Source of the DNA: JALZKA01 sp963725035
Lineage (GTDB): Bacteria; Actinomycetota; Thermoleophilia; Solirubrobacterales; 70-9
Length of the DNA: 64,000 nt
Direction: 5' to 3'
Assembly: GCA_963725035.1 (NCBI GenBank)
Contig: CAVRWX010000018.1
Span: 496,001-560,000 of the forward strand
Part shown: in pieces, positions 10,894 to 18,194 of the stretch
Numbering within the stretch: the stretch's first letter is position 1
Layout: each line of letters starts with the position of its first letter
The notes under the pieces: model-generated
The model's input: the letters and a program-made list of their open reading frames with translations, nothing else
What the model was told of the DNA's origin: nothing
Database searches by the model: none
Program-made: the position numbers and the translations under genes

Positions 10894-11772
10894 TCAGCCC
10901 TCCGCGCCGCGGGCGAGCCGGCCGAACTTCTCGCCGATCCGGCGATAGAAGTTGCCGCCGGGTAGCTGGGCGAGCCGGCCGACGTCGTCGCGGAACCGGA
11001 TCGCGACCTCGTCGCCGGATTCCAGGTCGGCGACGTGCTCGCCGTCGATGACCAGATCGACAGCCTCCCGCCCGGCCGCGTTGCGCAGGATGAGGACGTC
11101 GTCGGGAGCCACGACGAGCGGCCGCGCCGTAAGCGTGTGCGGCGCGATGAACGAGACGACGAAGCCCTCCACACCCCAGGCCAGGATCGGCCCGTTGTTG
11201 GCCAGGTTGTAGCCGGTCGATCCGGCCGGGGTCGCGGCCACCAGGCCGTCGCAGCGGACGTGTCCGACGTCCTGCCCGCCGAGGCTGAAGGTGAGTTCCG
11301 CTACGCGTCCGTGGGGACGACGGTGAAACGAGACGTCGTTGAGGGCCAAGCGCCCCTCCCCTGCGTCGAGCCCGGGCATCGACATCACCTCGAAGTCGCC
11401 GGCGTAGAACTTGGCCAGGCCGTCTCGAAGATCGTCGGGGTCCACTGCCGCGAGGAACCCCACCGTGCCGTAGTTGATGCCGAATACAGGCACATCCGTG
11501 TCAGCGAAGAAGCGAAGTGCCTTCAGAATCGTGCCGTCGCCGCCGAGGACGAGGCACGCGTCGGGCTGCCCATCGAGTTCCTCCAGCGCGCCGACGCCAT
11601 CGGCAGCCGCGCCGTGCTTGGAGCGCTCGGCCTCGGCCGCAACCAGATCGCACCCTGCATCGGCTGCCAGCTCCACCGCCAGACGGACGGCATCGCTCGT
11701 CTGCTCCGGCTGGGTGTGCGAGAAGAGCGCAACGGTCTTGACCGCAGCGGGAGCTGGAGCGCGACCGTTCAA
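10894..11772 (-). CDS. nadK: NAD kinase
   Basis: Phosphorylates NAD to NADP. The best start is TTG at 11772, which overlaps the tlyA stop as TTGA and gives 292 residues, a normal size; longer readings enter tlyA. The family signature LGGDGTILKALRFF (Gly-Gly-Asp-Gly) is present, followed by FGINYGTVGFL, LNDVSFHR, the VRCDGLVAATPAGSTGYNLA block and GGNFYRRI near the end. The order recN-nadK-tlyA is the standard actinobacterial one. Confidence 0.93.
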   Translation of the reverse strand: MNGRAPAPAAVKTVALFSHTQPEQTSDAVRLAVELAADAGCDLVAAEAERSKHGAAADGVGALEELDGQPDACLVLGGDGTILKALRFFADTDVPVFGINYGTVGFLAAVDPDDLRDGLAKFYAGDFEVMSMPGLDAGEGRLALNDVSFHRRPHGRVAELTFSLGGQDVGHVRCDGLVAATPAGSTGYNLANNGPILAWGVEGFVVSFIAPHTLTARPLVVAPDDVLILRNAAGREAVDLVIDGEHVADLESGDEVAIRFRDDVGRLAQLPGGNFYRRIGEKFGRLARGAEG

Positions 11773-12557
11773 GGCTCGACCTCCAGCGCCGCACGCTCGA
11801 TCCCCTCGGCATCGAGGCCGGAGCCGCCGCGAACAGCCCAGATGAACGTCTCGCGGTTCCCCTTGGGCCCGGGCAGATCTGACGAGGCAAACCCCCGGAC
11901 GGCAAGCCCCATCTCGGCAGCCGCTGTCGCCACAGCGACGAGCGCCTCGCGCCGATCGCCCGCGTCCCTGACGACCCCCGCCTTCACGCGGGCGCGGCCG
12001 AGCTCGAACTGCGGTTTTACCATCGCCAAGATGTGGCCATCTGGCGCAACACACTCCGCCACGGCGGGAATCACCTTCGCGAGCGAGATGAACGAGACAT
12101 CAATCGTCGCGAGCCCTGGCTCGAACGGAAGATCGGCCGGCACGATCGAGCGGGCGTTGGTCCGCTCGATCACGTGAACGCGCTCGTCGTTCCGCATTGA
12201 CCACTCGAGTTGCCCGTGTGCGACGTCGAGCGCGATCACGCGCGCCGCGCCGCGCTGGAGCAAGCAGTCCGTGAAGCCACCGGTCGAGGCGCCCACGTCG
12301 AGGCAGTCCATGCCCGTCACGTCGAGGCCGAGCGTGTCGAGCGCGTTCGCAAGCTTGATCCCGCCCCTAGATACATAGGGGCGATCCTCGGTGACGCTCA
12401 GCTCCGCGTCGGGTTCGATCAGCTCGCTGGGCTTGGCGACACGGGTGCCACCCGTGCCGATCAGAACCCGCCCTGCCCGAATCGCCTCGGCGGCTCCTGC
12501 GCGCGAGCGGGTCAGACCGCGCTCGGCGATCACGGTGTCGGCTCGCTTGCGGGCCAC
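11769..12557 (-). CDS. tlyA: TlyA family rRNA 2'-O-methyltransferase
   Basis: 262 residues from GTG at 12557 (VARKRADTVIAERGLTRSR). The N-terminal S4 RNA-binding domain (about 2-60) ends with YVSRGGIKL. It is followed by an FtsJ-type methyltransferase fold: the SAM site DVGASTGGFTDCLLQRGA, IALDVAHGQL, TIDVSFISLAKVIP, and MVKPQFELGR. TlyA methylates C1409 of 16S and C1920 of 23S rRNA in mycobacteria. In relatives, dxs lies directly upstream; here an 8.6 kb island separates them. Confidence 0.92.
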   Translation of the reverse strand: MARKRADTVIAERGLTRSRAGAAEAIRAGRVLIGTGGTRVAKPSELIEPDAELSVTEDRPYVSRGGIKLANALDTLGLDVTGMDCLDVGASTGGFTDCLLQRGAARVIALDVAHGQLEWSMRNDERVHVIERTNARSIVPADLPFEPGLATIDVSFISLAKVIPAVAECVAPDGHILAMVKPQFELGRARVKAGVVRDAGDRREALVAVATAAAEMGLAVRGFASSDLPGPKGNRETFIWAVRGGSGLDAEGIERAALEVEP

Positions 12558-12653
12558 CGCTGGAAAGTACCGACCGAAACAAGCTCCATGGGGCTCGCGA
12601 GTGTGACGGGCCTCACACATGCATCGCACATACGTTCGTATCGTGGCCATCAG

Positions 12654-13013
12654 ATGAGCACTCTCCGCACCATTCCCCTCTGGCTCCACGCGGGCGTCGA
12701 GACCTTCGCCGCTCCCGCGATCATGGCCGCGCCGTTCTTCTTCGGCTTCGGCCCGGCAGCCTCGGTCATCTGCGTCATCACCGGCGCGCTCCTCCTCGGC
12801 CTGGCACTCCAGGTGCCCGGCCCTGAGCGCTCGGTTTCGATCTCGGCGCATTCGGCCTTCGATTACGCGCTCGCCCTTTTCGCCGTCGCAGGCGGACTGG
12901 CCGTCGGCCTCATCTCCGGCGCTTGGGACGCAACGATCTTTCTGGTCGGCATCGGCGCCGCTTTGGCAGCGCTGACCGCTTCAACGCGGTTCAGCATGCC
13001 CCGCGGGGCCTAG
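12654..13013 (+). CDS. Small four-helix membrane protein, unknown function
   Basis: 119 residues from the ATG at 12654. It holds about four hydrophobic helices (IMAAPFFFGFG with ASVICVITGALLLGLALQV; FDYALALFAVAGGLAVGLI; ATIFLVGIGAALAALTA). The short soluble start LRTIPLWLHAGVETFAAP resembles SPW-repeat-like small membrane proteins, but no firm family match can be claimed. It is divergent from tlyA and is the first gene of the island on this side. A strong intrinsic terminator follows 54 bases after its stop. Confidence 0.65.
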   Translation: MSTLRTIPLWLHAGVETFAAPAIMAAPFFFGFGPAASVICVITGALLLGLALQVPGPERSVSISAHSAFDYALALFAVAGGLAVGLISGAWDATIFLVGIGAALAALTASTRFSMPRGA

Positions 13014-13066
13014 TACCGCCGACCCCCCTCCAAAAACACATATCTCTCCTCCCTGTACCCAGGAAG

Positions 13067-13096
13067 CGCCCCGCAAAGTGCGGGGCGTTTTCTTTT
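13067..13096 (+). terminator. Rho-independent terminator
   Basis: CGCCCCGC-aaagt-GCGGGGCG (8 bp perfect stem) followed by TTTTCTTTT. It terminates the small membrane protein gene at 12654-13013. Confidence 0.93.
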
Positions 13097-13339
13097 GGCT
13101 TGAACAAGCGGAATAGCGCCTAACGAGAGCGACCCCCGAGTCGTCCGGAGATCGCTGTGCGCCAGTCTGTGCGCCAGTCAGACGCTTTAGGTGCTTTGCA
13201 TGGAAAGCGGGCATTCCGGCTGGAGATGTGGCGCAGCCCCCGTTTGCGCGGTACCCGTCGTGTTGAGGCTCGCTATGTCTGCGCCTCAATCATCCCGATT
13301 CGCTCCTCCGGCATCTGGTCTTGTGCTGCGGCCCTCCCG
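13097..13339. other. Non-coding stretch with a tandem 12-mer and a palindrome copy
   Basis: No supported gene. It contains two head-to-tail copies of CTGTGCGCCAGT at 13155-13178 and, right after, a copy of the island palindrome (TTAGGTGCTTTGCATGG from 13187; core 13193-13208). A 102-residue minus-strand reading across it has no protein-like features. Confidence 0.6.
13193..13208. repeat. Island palindrome GCTTTGCATGGAAAGC, copy a
   Basis: Imperfect palindrome with arms GCTTT/AAAGC, preceded by TTAGGT. Related copies lie at 18398, 19538, 20125 and 21087 and nowhere else that I noticed in the window. Confidence 0.75.
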
Positions 13340-13819
13340 TTAGCCGTTCTTCTTACGCGTCTTCTCGACGGCGGCCGCGATGTCGGAAGCCTGCTGGCCG
13401 TAGGCGCTGACCCGATCCGCAGCTTGCTTGACCTTGTCCAGGTCGAGCTCCGGCAGCGAGGCGCCGCGCATCCGCTTGATGGGGTTCTTCGACTTGCCCG
13501 AGAGCCGGCCGTTGATGGCGGCTCCAGCCGCCAAACCCAGCAAGGCCGTTCCTCCAGCGATCAGCGGAGTCTTAGCCTTTCCCGCGGCGTCAGCGATCGT
13601 CGCCCCCGCGCTCTTCGTCTGCTCTACCGCCGTGTCCTTGATCGCCTCGACGTTGCCCTTCTTCTGCGAACTCGATGTGGAGCGCTTCTTACTCGTGGTG
13701 TTCGTGCTCGAGCCGCGCGCGGATTTCTTTGACGCCCCGCCCTTGCCCGCGGAAGAAGATTTCGCCCGTGACCCGTTGCGGCTGGTCGACCGCTTGCTAG
13801 TTGTCTTCGTGGTTGCCAT
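13340..13819 (-). CDS. H1-tail/hydrophobic-helix protein, paralog A
   Basis: 159 residues. Residues 1-56 are almost only Lys, Arg, Ser, Thr, Gly and Ala, resembling the tails of bacterial histone-H1-like proteins. Then comes an amphipathic stretch (about 57-83), a glycine-rich hydrophobic helix LIAGGTALLGLAAGAA (about 86-101), SGKSKNPIKR, and a C-terminal helix AADRVSAYGQQASDIAAAVEK. It shares the blocks LIAGGTA, SKNP and RVSAYGQQASDIA with paralog C at 16653. The tail could bind DNA and the helix could sit in or on the membrane; neither is demonstrated. It follows paralog B by 7 bases, so they form an operon. Confidence 0.75.
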   Translation of the reverse strand: MATTKTTSKRSTSRNGSRAKSSSAGKGGASKKSARGSSTNTTSKKRSTSSSQKKGNVEAIKDTAVEQTKSAGATIADAAGKAKTPLIAGGTALLGLAAGAAINGRLSGKSKNPIKRMRGASLPELDLDKVKQAADRVSAYGQQASDIAAAVEKTRKKNG

Positions 13820-13826
13820 ATCTCTC

Positions 13827-14411
13827 CTAGTTGTGCGTATCAGTATCAGTCTTGCCGCGGCGAGTCGTCAAGCCCTCGAGCACGACCTCGATCGGGGATC
13901 GGCGAGCCTGGTTGCCCCTGAGCGCCTCGCCGGCTACTCGTGCCTGCTCCGAGACACGACCGGCCTGCTCGGCGAGCGCACCTATGTTCTTCGCGGCACC
14001 CGCGAGGTTCTTGGTGGTGCCGCGCCCGGGCATTGGAACGCCCAGCACCTTCCTTTTTCGGCTTCGCGTCAGCGCGATGCCACCCGCGAGGCCCGCGAGT
14101 CCAGCTCCTGCGGCTATCGCCGGCGTCCTCAGCTTCTTGGCGGTCGACGCCGCCGCGGCTCCGGCGCTCTCCGCGGCCTCAATCGATGCCTCCTTTGCGT
14201 TCGCGACCGTACCCTTGCTCGAAGAGGTCGAGCCGTTCGACCGTTTCCGCGCCGCCGACCCCGCCTTGCTCTGGGTCCCGCGCCGACTCTGTGAGGCGCT
14301 TGAATTGGTGCGCGCCCTGGTGGTTCGTCTGCTCGTAGACGAGTTGCCGCGGGGCTTCGATCCGCCGCCGCGTGATTTTTGCGTGCTCTTGCTCTTGGTC
14401 TGCTGTGCCAT
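13827..14411 (-). CDS. H1-tail/hydrophobic-helix protein, paralog B
   Basis: 194 residues. A long basic Ser/Thr/Arg/Lys-rich tail (about 1-67) is followed by an Ala-rich region, a glycine-zipper-like helix AIAAGAGLAGLAGGIAL (about 98-114), a basic patch RSRKRK, then VPMPGRGTTKNLAGAAKNIG and a C-terminal motif SPIEVVLEGLTTRR (about 172-185). It has the same architecture as paralogs A and C, but its own C-terminal motif. A decayed copy of that C-terminal motif lies at 17931. It is the first gene of the B-A pair; its ribosome site GGAGG is 6 bases before the ATG. Confidence 0.75.
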   Translation of the reverse strand: MAQQTKSKSTQKSRGGGSKPRGNSSTSRRTTRARTNSSASQSRRGTQSKAGSAARKRSNGSTSSSKGTVANAKEASIEAAESAGAAAASTAKKLRTPAIAAGAGLAGLAGGIALTRSRKRKVLGVPMPGRGTTKNLAGAAKNIGALAEQAGRVSEQARVAGEALRGNQARRSPIEVVLEGLTTRRGKTDTDTHN

Positions 14412-14604
14412 ATGTCCTCCTTGACGGGCGTCGGGATCAGGCTGCTACCCGGAACCGAAGTTGACTAACGGAATTTGGGGTATTGGGCGGCCACGTGCGA
14501 AGGTCACGCCCGGGGCGGGCAGCGCTCGACCTGGGTACTGACATCCGGCGCTGGCATCAAGATGTGTCTCTGCTGCGTAGGACGCAAGAGAACGGGGAGC
14601 GCCG
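14412..14604. other. Divergent intergenic region
   Basis: A 193-base gap between paralog B (minus) and the small plus-strand gene at 14605, presumably carrying both promoters. I see no clear hairpin or repeat. Confidence 0.5.
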
Positions 14605-14814
14605 ATGCGTGAGAGACTTAGCGGAGACAACACCTTCCTCGTAGGCCTGCGAGTCGACGAGGAAGGCGATCTACGCTTTGCGATCGGCGGGGGGATCCTT
14701 GAGATTCGCTTCGCCCCCGACGACGAGCCGTTGGCGGTGCGAGAAGTGCGTATCACTGAAGCGGAGGAGGCCGAGTTCGCCCCGTGGCAGGCATCCAGGC
14801 ACCGGAATAGTTAG
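14605..14814 (+). CDS. Small acidic protein, unknown
   Basis: 69 residues with a GGGGAG ribosome site 6 bases before the ATG. The reading LVGLRVDEEGDLRFAIG, then ILEIRFAPDDEPLAVREV, looks like a compact beta-rich fold with an acidic C-terminal half. No family recognised. It is divergent from paralog B. Confidence 0.55.
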   Translation: MRERLSGDNTFLVGLRVDEEGDLRFAIGGGILEIRFAPDDEPLAVREVRITEAEEAEFAPWQASRHRNS

Positions 14815-15084
14815 TCCCTCCCCTGGCATGGCCAACATGCCCTGAGACGAGACACTATGCGGGATGGCAAGCTCGTTTATGCGCACGGCTCTCCCTGGGC
14901 GTTCTTCCCGGTGTAAAAGCCGGGATGGGTCCGCGAAACCTAGCTCATTTTCGGGGCCACCGAGCTCCCTTTGGCGGTCTATAGAACCTGCGACAATGAA
15001 GGGAGCAACTGCTCTTCGGGTTCTTCATTTTCCCTCCGCTCCCCGAGCAGCAAACCCGCGAGGGAACGAGGAACGGTAGTCCGC
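14815..15084. other. Intergenic region, no gene seen
   Basis: 270 bases between two plus-strand genes. Short readings here lack ribosome sites and protein character. The end, rich in purines (CGAGGGAACGAGGAACGG), holds the ribosome site of the DUF2294 gene. Confidence 0.45.
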
Positions 15085-15534
15085 ATGAACGAGGTAGCTG
15101 CTGCGCTCAATAGCGATTCCCAGGTCATCTCCGCCGGGATGGTCAGGATTTACAAGGAGAGGCTGGGCCGTGGGCCGACGAAGGCCCGAACCTGGATCAA
15201 CGGCGACATGGTGGTGACGATCCTCTCCGACAGCCTCACGAAGGCTGAAGAGACCCTGGCCGAGGCGAAATCTCCCGAAACAGTCCGCGACATACGACGG
15301 AGCCTCCAAGCAGCGATGGAAGACGACATGCGGGCCCTTGTCGAGGTAACGCTCCACCGCCAGGTGATTTGTTTTCTTTCGGACCACTCGCCCGACCCCG
15401 ACTACGCCGCCGAGCTTCTGCTGCTCGCACCCAGCGCCGCGGAAGTTAAGTCGGGACGACCCGGTGTATCTCATGAGGACGCGCCGAGCCGCCAAGAACC
15501 GACTGAAGAGGGGCCCCAGCCAGCCCTGAATTAG
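15085..15534 (+). CDS. DUF2294 (YbcI-like) family protein
   Basis: 149 residues from the ATG at 15085. The pattern SAGMVRIYKERLGRGPTKAR, TWINGDMVVTILSDSLTKAE, ETLAE, then VRDIRRSLQAAMEDDMRALVE and VICFLSDHSPDPD follows the DUF2294 family point by point (G-GP-A---D-V---L---LT--E--L, R------L---VE, V--F-SD). These small cytosolic proteins occur in Bacillus, cyanobacteria and actinobacteria; their function is not settled. The last 35 residues (RQEPTEEGPQ) are a low-complexity extension. Confidence 0.8.
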   Translation: MNEVAAALNSDSQVISAGMVRIYKERLGRGPTKARTWINGDMVVTILSDSLTKAEETLAEAKSPETVRDIRRSLQAAMEDDMRALVEVTLHRQVICFLSDHSPDPDYAAELLLLAPSAAEVKSGRPGVSHEDAPSRQEPTEEGPQPALN

Positions 15535-15584
15535 TGCCAACTGAGTCCTCTCTCGACTGCTTCCCACATTTTGGCGCCGTAAGC

Positions 15585-15604
15585 ACACGAACACCTGTTC
15601 GTGT
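15585..15604. promoter_or_regulatory. LexA/SOS-box-like palindrome
   Basis: Perfect 8-bp arms ACACGAAC-acct-GTTCGTGT. The core CGAAC-N4-GTTCG equals the actinobacterial LexA-box core. It ends one base before the ATG of the 50-residue CxxC gene, so bound LexA would cover its promoter or a leaderless start. No lexA gene is in the window. Confidence 0.6.
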
Positions 15605-15757
15605 ATGGTCACGGCACCGCTCGCCCGAGACTCCCCAAGACCACTCGCTCGTTCTGCACTCGCCGCGGTGGGAGCGGAAATAGCGGACAGCGGGGGTCGC
15701 CCGACCAGGTGCCCGAAGTGCGGCGGGATGGGCTACGAGCCGATGAAAGCCAAGTAG
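15605..15757 (+). CDS. Small CxxC protein behind the SOS-like box
   Basis: A 50-residue reading from ATG 15605 to TAG 15755-15757. It has an Ala/Arg-rich helix (ARSALAAVGAEIADSGG) followed by the knuckle TRCPKCGGMGYEPMKAK, with Cys36 and Cys39. The CxxCGGxGY pattern resembles half a zinc ribbon or a DnaJ-type CxxCxGxG repeat; one pair alone could bind zinc only as a dimer. There is no Shine-Dalgarno, because the palindrome abuts the ATG, so translation would be leaderless or from a later start. No function is assigned. Confidence 0.45.
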   Translation: MVTAPLARDSPRPLARSALAAVGAEIADSGGRPTRCPKCGGMGYEPMKAK

Positions 15758-15776
15758 GCGCCATGGTCAGTCCGCG

Positions 15777-16046
15777 TCATCGAGAAAGCGCTGGACTCTG
15801 GCGCTCAACGGAGGAGGCTTGGTCGCCCTCGGGCTCTGAGGGCTTGGCGCGGCGGCGGCGCTCAAGGCTTGCGTCGGCCTGCTTGATGCCCGCCTCCAAG
15901 TGTTCCAGGACGGCCTGTTCGCGGGTATAGGCGGCGTCATCGAAAGAGCGACGCGCCCCCGTACGGCTGACGTTTCCTACCTCATCAATGGCGAGGAGTT
16001 CCAGGGCGTTGTTCGCGAACTGCTCAAAGGACTCGAGTTCGCTCAT
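15777..16046 (-). CDS. Small hypothetical protein
   Basis: 89 residues with a strong GGGAGG ribosome site 6 bases before the ATG at 16046. It has an N-terminal helix MSELESFEQFANNALELLA and a central ARRSFDDAAYTREQAVLEHL stretch, ending in a charged disordered tail. No family recognised. It is divergent from the gene at 16073, with only 26 bases between the starts. Confidence 0.5.
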   Translation of the reverse strand: MSELESFEQFANNALELLAIDEVGNVSRTGARRSFDDAAYTREQAVLEHLEAGIKQADASLERRRRAKPSEPEGDQASSVERQSPALSR

Positions 16047-16072
16047 CCGACCTCCCTCTGTAGGGTCCGCTC

Positions 16073-16279
16073 ATGTCCAGCGAACAGAGAAAAGCCGAGG
16101 TGCTTCTCACGTCGGGAGACTCCATTGATGTACAGGAGTCCGTGGAGCAAATCGGTCAGCTCATCGCTAGAAGCCCTGAATCCGACCCGCACTTCATTCA
16201 CCTCACGGACAAACGGGGAAAGACGCACATGGTCAACCCTCGGCACATCCTTGAGTACCGCGAACCGCAGGACTACTGA
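16073..16279 (+). CDS. Small hypothetical protein
   Basis: 68 residues: MSSEQRKAEVLLTSGDSID, then QESVEQIGQLIARSPESD and HFIHLTDKRGKTHMVNPRHI. Short strands around a helix and the closing pattern of a ligand-strand followed by V-N-P-x-x-I-x-x-Y resemble small FlbD/YlzI-like folds, but this is only a visual similarity. TAGGG lies 8 bases before the ATG. Confidence 0.5.
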   Translation: MSSEQRKAEVLLTSGDSIDVQESVEQIGQLIARSPESDPHFIHLTDKRGKTHMVNPRHILEYREPQDY

Positions 16280-16298
16280 ACCGCAGCATCCGGATGAG

Positions 16299-16467
16299 CT
16301 AGACGCGGGCACGACTCGCCTTTATCTGGTCGAACTCGTCGGGCTCGGGCGGTGGCTCGGCGGTGTTGACGTTGAGGTCGGCCCAGAGCTTCATCGCTGT
16401 AACCAACCGCGCCGACTCGGAACAGCGCCTCGTTCTGCGCTAACCGCTCCTGACGGTCAGTCGCCAT
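16299..16467 (-). CDS. Possible 55-residue protein with one frameshift
   Basis: From ATG 16467 the start MATDRQERLAQNEALF is protein-like. If one base of the CC/GG pair at 16419-16420 is removed, the reading continues as ESARLVTAMKLWADLNV, ending EPPPEPDEFDQIKASRARV at a TAG (16299-16301). Without the correction, the remaining frame is Arg/His-rich and implausible. Evidence is limited to amino-acid character; there is no ribosome site. Confidence 0.3.
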
Positions 16468-16652
16468 GAAGCGAGTCTAATCGCAAGCAGTCGGGAGGCA
16501 AGAGCGGGCCGAACGACAGCGGGCCACCCGAAGGTGGCCCGCCAAGTCGTGGAAACGCTCGCGCTCAGCGCCGCCTGGTAGGCCCTGAAGCACGACCTCA
16601 TCTCGTCTCCCTTACGCGGGTCGGTGCGCTTCGCGCGACTTGCCTCGCCGCC
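16302..16652. other. Mostly non-coding stretch with a strong hairpin
   Basis: Apart from the possible gene ending at 16299, I see no supported gene here. It holds a perfect 10-bp hairpin GCGGGCCACC-cgaa-GGTGGCCCGC at 16519-16542. Confidence 0.5.
16519..16542. terminator. Strong hairpin, terminator-like without T-run
   Basis: A 10-bp perfect GC-rich stem with a CGAA tetraloop, about 110 bases beyond paralog C's stop. Neither side carries a T-run, so factor-independent termination is uncertain. Confidence 0.5.
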
Positions 16653-17189
16653 CTACTTGTTCTTCTTGCGCGTCTTCTCGATTGCGCCGGCGATGTCGGA
16701 TGCCTGCTGCCCATAGGCGCTGACGCGGTCGGCCGCCGACTTCACTGTGTCGAGGTCGACCTTCGCCACCGACTTGGGCATCGACATGCCACCCAGCCGA
16801 TTCAGAGGGTTCTTGGACTTGCTGGCACCGAGGCGGTCTTTGAGCACAACTGCGGTGGCCGCGCCCACGATCGCTGTGCCTCCGGCGATCAAGGGGAGCT
16901 TGGCCTTCGACGCCGCATCGGCGACCGCCCGTCCTCCGGCCTTCGTCCCGTTGACCGCGGTGTCCTTGAACGACTTGGCATCGTTGCGAGTCTGCCCGGT
17001 CGACCGCGACTTGGGCCTGGAGCGCGACTGCGACTTGGGCCGCCGCTGCCTGGTGCTCGTGGCTTGGCTGCCGTTCGCGCTGCCTCCCTTTGCGGTGGAC
17101 CGTTTCGCAGCCCCGCCCTTCGAGGCCTTGGGGCCGCTCCTACTTGTCGATCCCTTGTTCGTTGATCTTGATCTGGTGGTCTGCGCCAT
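16653..17189 (-). CDS. H1-tail/hydrophobic-helix protein, paralog C
   Basis: 178 residues from ATG 17189; an upstream in-frame start adds 11 unrelated residues. Residues 1-69 form a Ser/Arg/Lys/Thr tail with SRSRPKSRS-type repeats. Then FKDTAVNGTKAGGRAVADA, the hydrophobic helix LIAGGTAIVGAATAVVL (about 100-116), SKSKNPLNRLGG and a C-terminal helix AADRVSAYGQQASDIAGAI. Its last 30 residues are nearly identical to paralog A, showing recent duplication or strong selection. It lies 29 bases downstream of the DUF892 gene. Confidence 0.75.
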   Translation of the reverse strand: MAQTTRSRSTNKGSTSRSGPKASKGGAAKRSTAKGGSANGSQATSTRQRRPKSQSRSRPKSRSTGQTRNDAKSFKDTAVNGTKAGGRAVADAASKAKLPLIAGGTAIVGAATAVVLKDRLGASKSKNPLNRLGGMSMPKSVAKVDLDTVKSAADRVSAYGQQASDIAGAIEKTRKKNK

Positions 17190-17218
17190 GTCTCCCTCTC
17201 CGTCGTAGTGTTCTGGTG

Positions 17219-17911
17219 TCAACTGCGCTTTGCGCGGCTCTTCGAGGCCTTGGGCTTGCCCGGCGACGATCTACGCGATGCCGCCTGCTTGGGTGCTGCC
17301 TTCCGCGTCCGGCCCGAGCCCGTCGATGTGCGCCGCGCGGCGTCACCTTCGATCTCCGATACCGGGATCTCGTCGTGGGCGACGTCAGTCGCGAGCTGCG
17401 GAAGCAGATCGCCGATGAACTTCGCCATTCGCTCCTCCTCGCGCCGGATGTCGCGAGCTAGCTTCGCGGTCTGCTTGTCACCAACCGACGTGGCCATCGC
17501 ATCGATCACGGTGTAGGTGGCGATCTCATCGGCCTCCTCGCGATACTCCACGCGCGCGTTGTGGAGCATCTTGCCCTGCTCACCCGAGCCCCTCACGAGG
17601 TGGAGAGGGCCTTGCGCCGCGGCCTTGGCCTTGCCGACGACACCCTGGATGCTCTGCGCCGCCTTGGTCGCGCTCTCTGGCCCCGGCAGTGTGACCGTCT
17701 CGGCGTCCCCCCCGAGCTGCTTGATCCGCTTTGCGACCGCGGACGCGTGCGACTTCGTCTCCTTCAGGTGCTGTCGAAGGGCCTTCTTGTAGTCATCGCG
17801 CGTGGTGACCTCGAGGTGTGAAGCCAGCGCGACCTCGAGCTCGCGCTCCTTGCCATATGCCTCGTTCAGCATCTCGACAAGCTTCGAGTCTCTCTTCGTC
17901 TGTTCGGACAT
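17219..17911 (-). CDS. Ferritin-like DUF892 (YciE/YciF-type) protein with a basic H1-like tail
   Basis: 230 residues. Residues 5-160 follow the DUF892 four-helix pattern: LVEMLNEAYGKERELEVAL, LRQHLKETKSHASAVAKRI, EYREEADEIATYTVIDAMA, REEERMAKFIGDLLPQLA. The Glu/His-rich helix faces are those of the ferritin-like fold seen in stress-induced YciF. The last 37 residues (GRTRKAAPKQAASRR, then PGKPKASKSRAKRS) are a Lys/Arg/Ala/Ser/Pro tail like that of histone H1 or of DNA-binding Dps proteins. That tail is not part of ordinary YciF. A role in protecting or compacting DNA under stress is an inference. Confidence 0.8.
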   Translation of the reverse strand: MSEQTKRDSKLVEMLNEAYGKERELEVALASHLEVTTRDDYKKALRQHLKETKSHASAVAKRIKQLGGDAETVTLPGPESATKAAQSIQGVVGKAKAAAQGPLHLVRGSGEQGKMLHNARVEYREEADEIATYTVIDAMATSVGDKQTAKLARDIRREEERMAKFIGDLLPQLATDVAHDEIPVSEIEGDAARRTSTGSGRTRKAAPKQAASRRSSPGKPKASKSRAKRS

Positions 17912-17930
17912 GCGGTCCTCTCTTCCTTGT

Positions 17931-18050
17931 TAGTTGTGTCGCGAAGTCAAGTCCTGGAGGACGACCTCGATCGGTGGCCGCTCATGCGGGCCACCCGGAT
18001 TCCATGCTTGCTGCTTTCTTCGATCCGAGGCCCAGCTAGGTCGTGCTCGC
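17931..18050 (-). pseudogene. Remnant of a paralog-B C-terminus
   Basis: Reading to the TAA at 17931-17933 gives PHERPPIEVVLQDLTSRHN, which matches paralog B's C-terminal SPIEVVLEGLT motif. Upstream the frame has no basic tail or hydrophobic helix and no start. The left end is arbitrary. It lies 19 bases before the DUF892 start and is probably the 3' end of a lost fourth member of the cluster. Confidence 0.5.
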
Positions 18051-18194
18051 GGCCCTCTCGGGTGTTATGCGAGCCCATTTGCCCCCAGCGGAGAGCGCGC
18101 TTTACGAGCGACGCTTCCTCTCGGTTACCCGTTTCTCCATCGACTAAGCATTTGTTCGATTTGCTTGGGCCTTCCGCTTGGGATGCCCTGCTAC

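Noticed and set aside
12625..12638. CGCAC-N4-GTTCG upstream of the 12654 gene as a second SOS box
   Set aside because: It has a mismatch in the left arm and no flanking symmetry, unlike the box at 15585.
14445..14756. A 103-codon minus-strand frame
   Set aside because: Mirror image of the small gene at 14605, which has a ribosome site; composition is that of a shadow frame.
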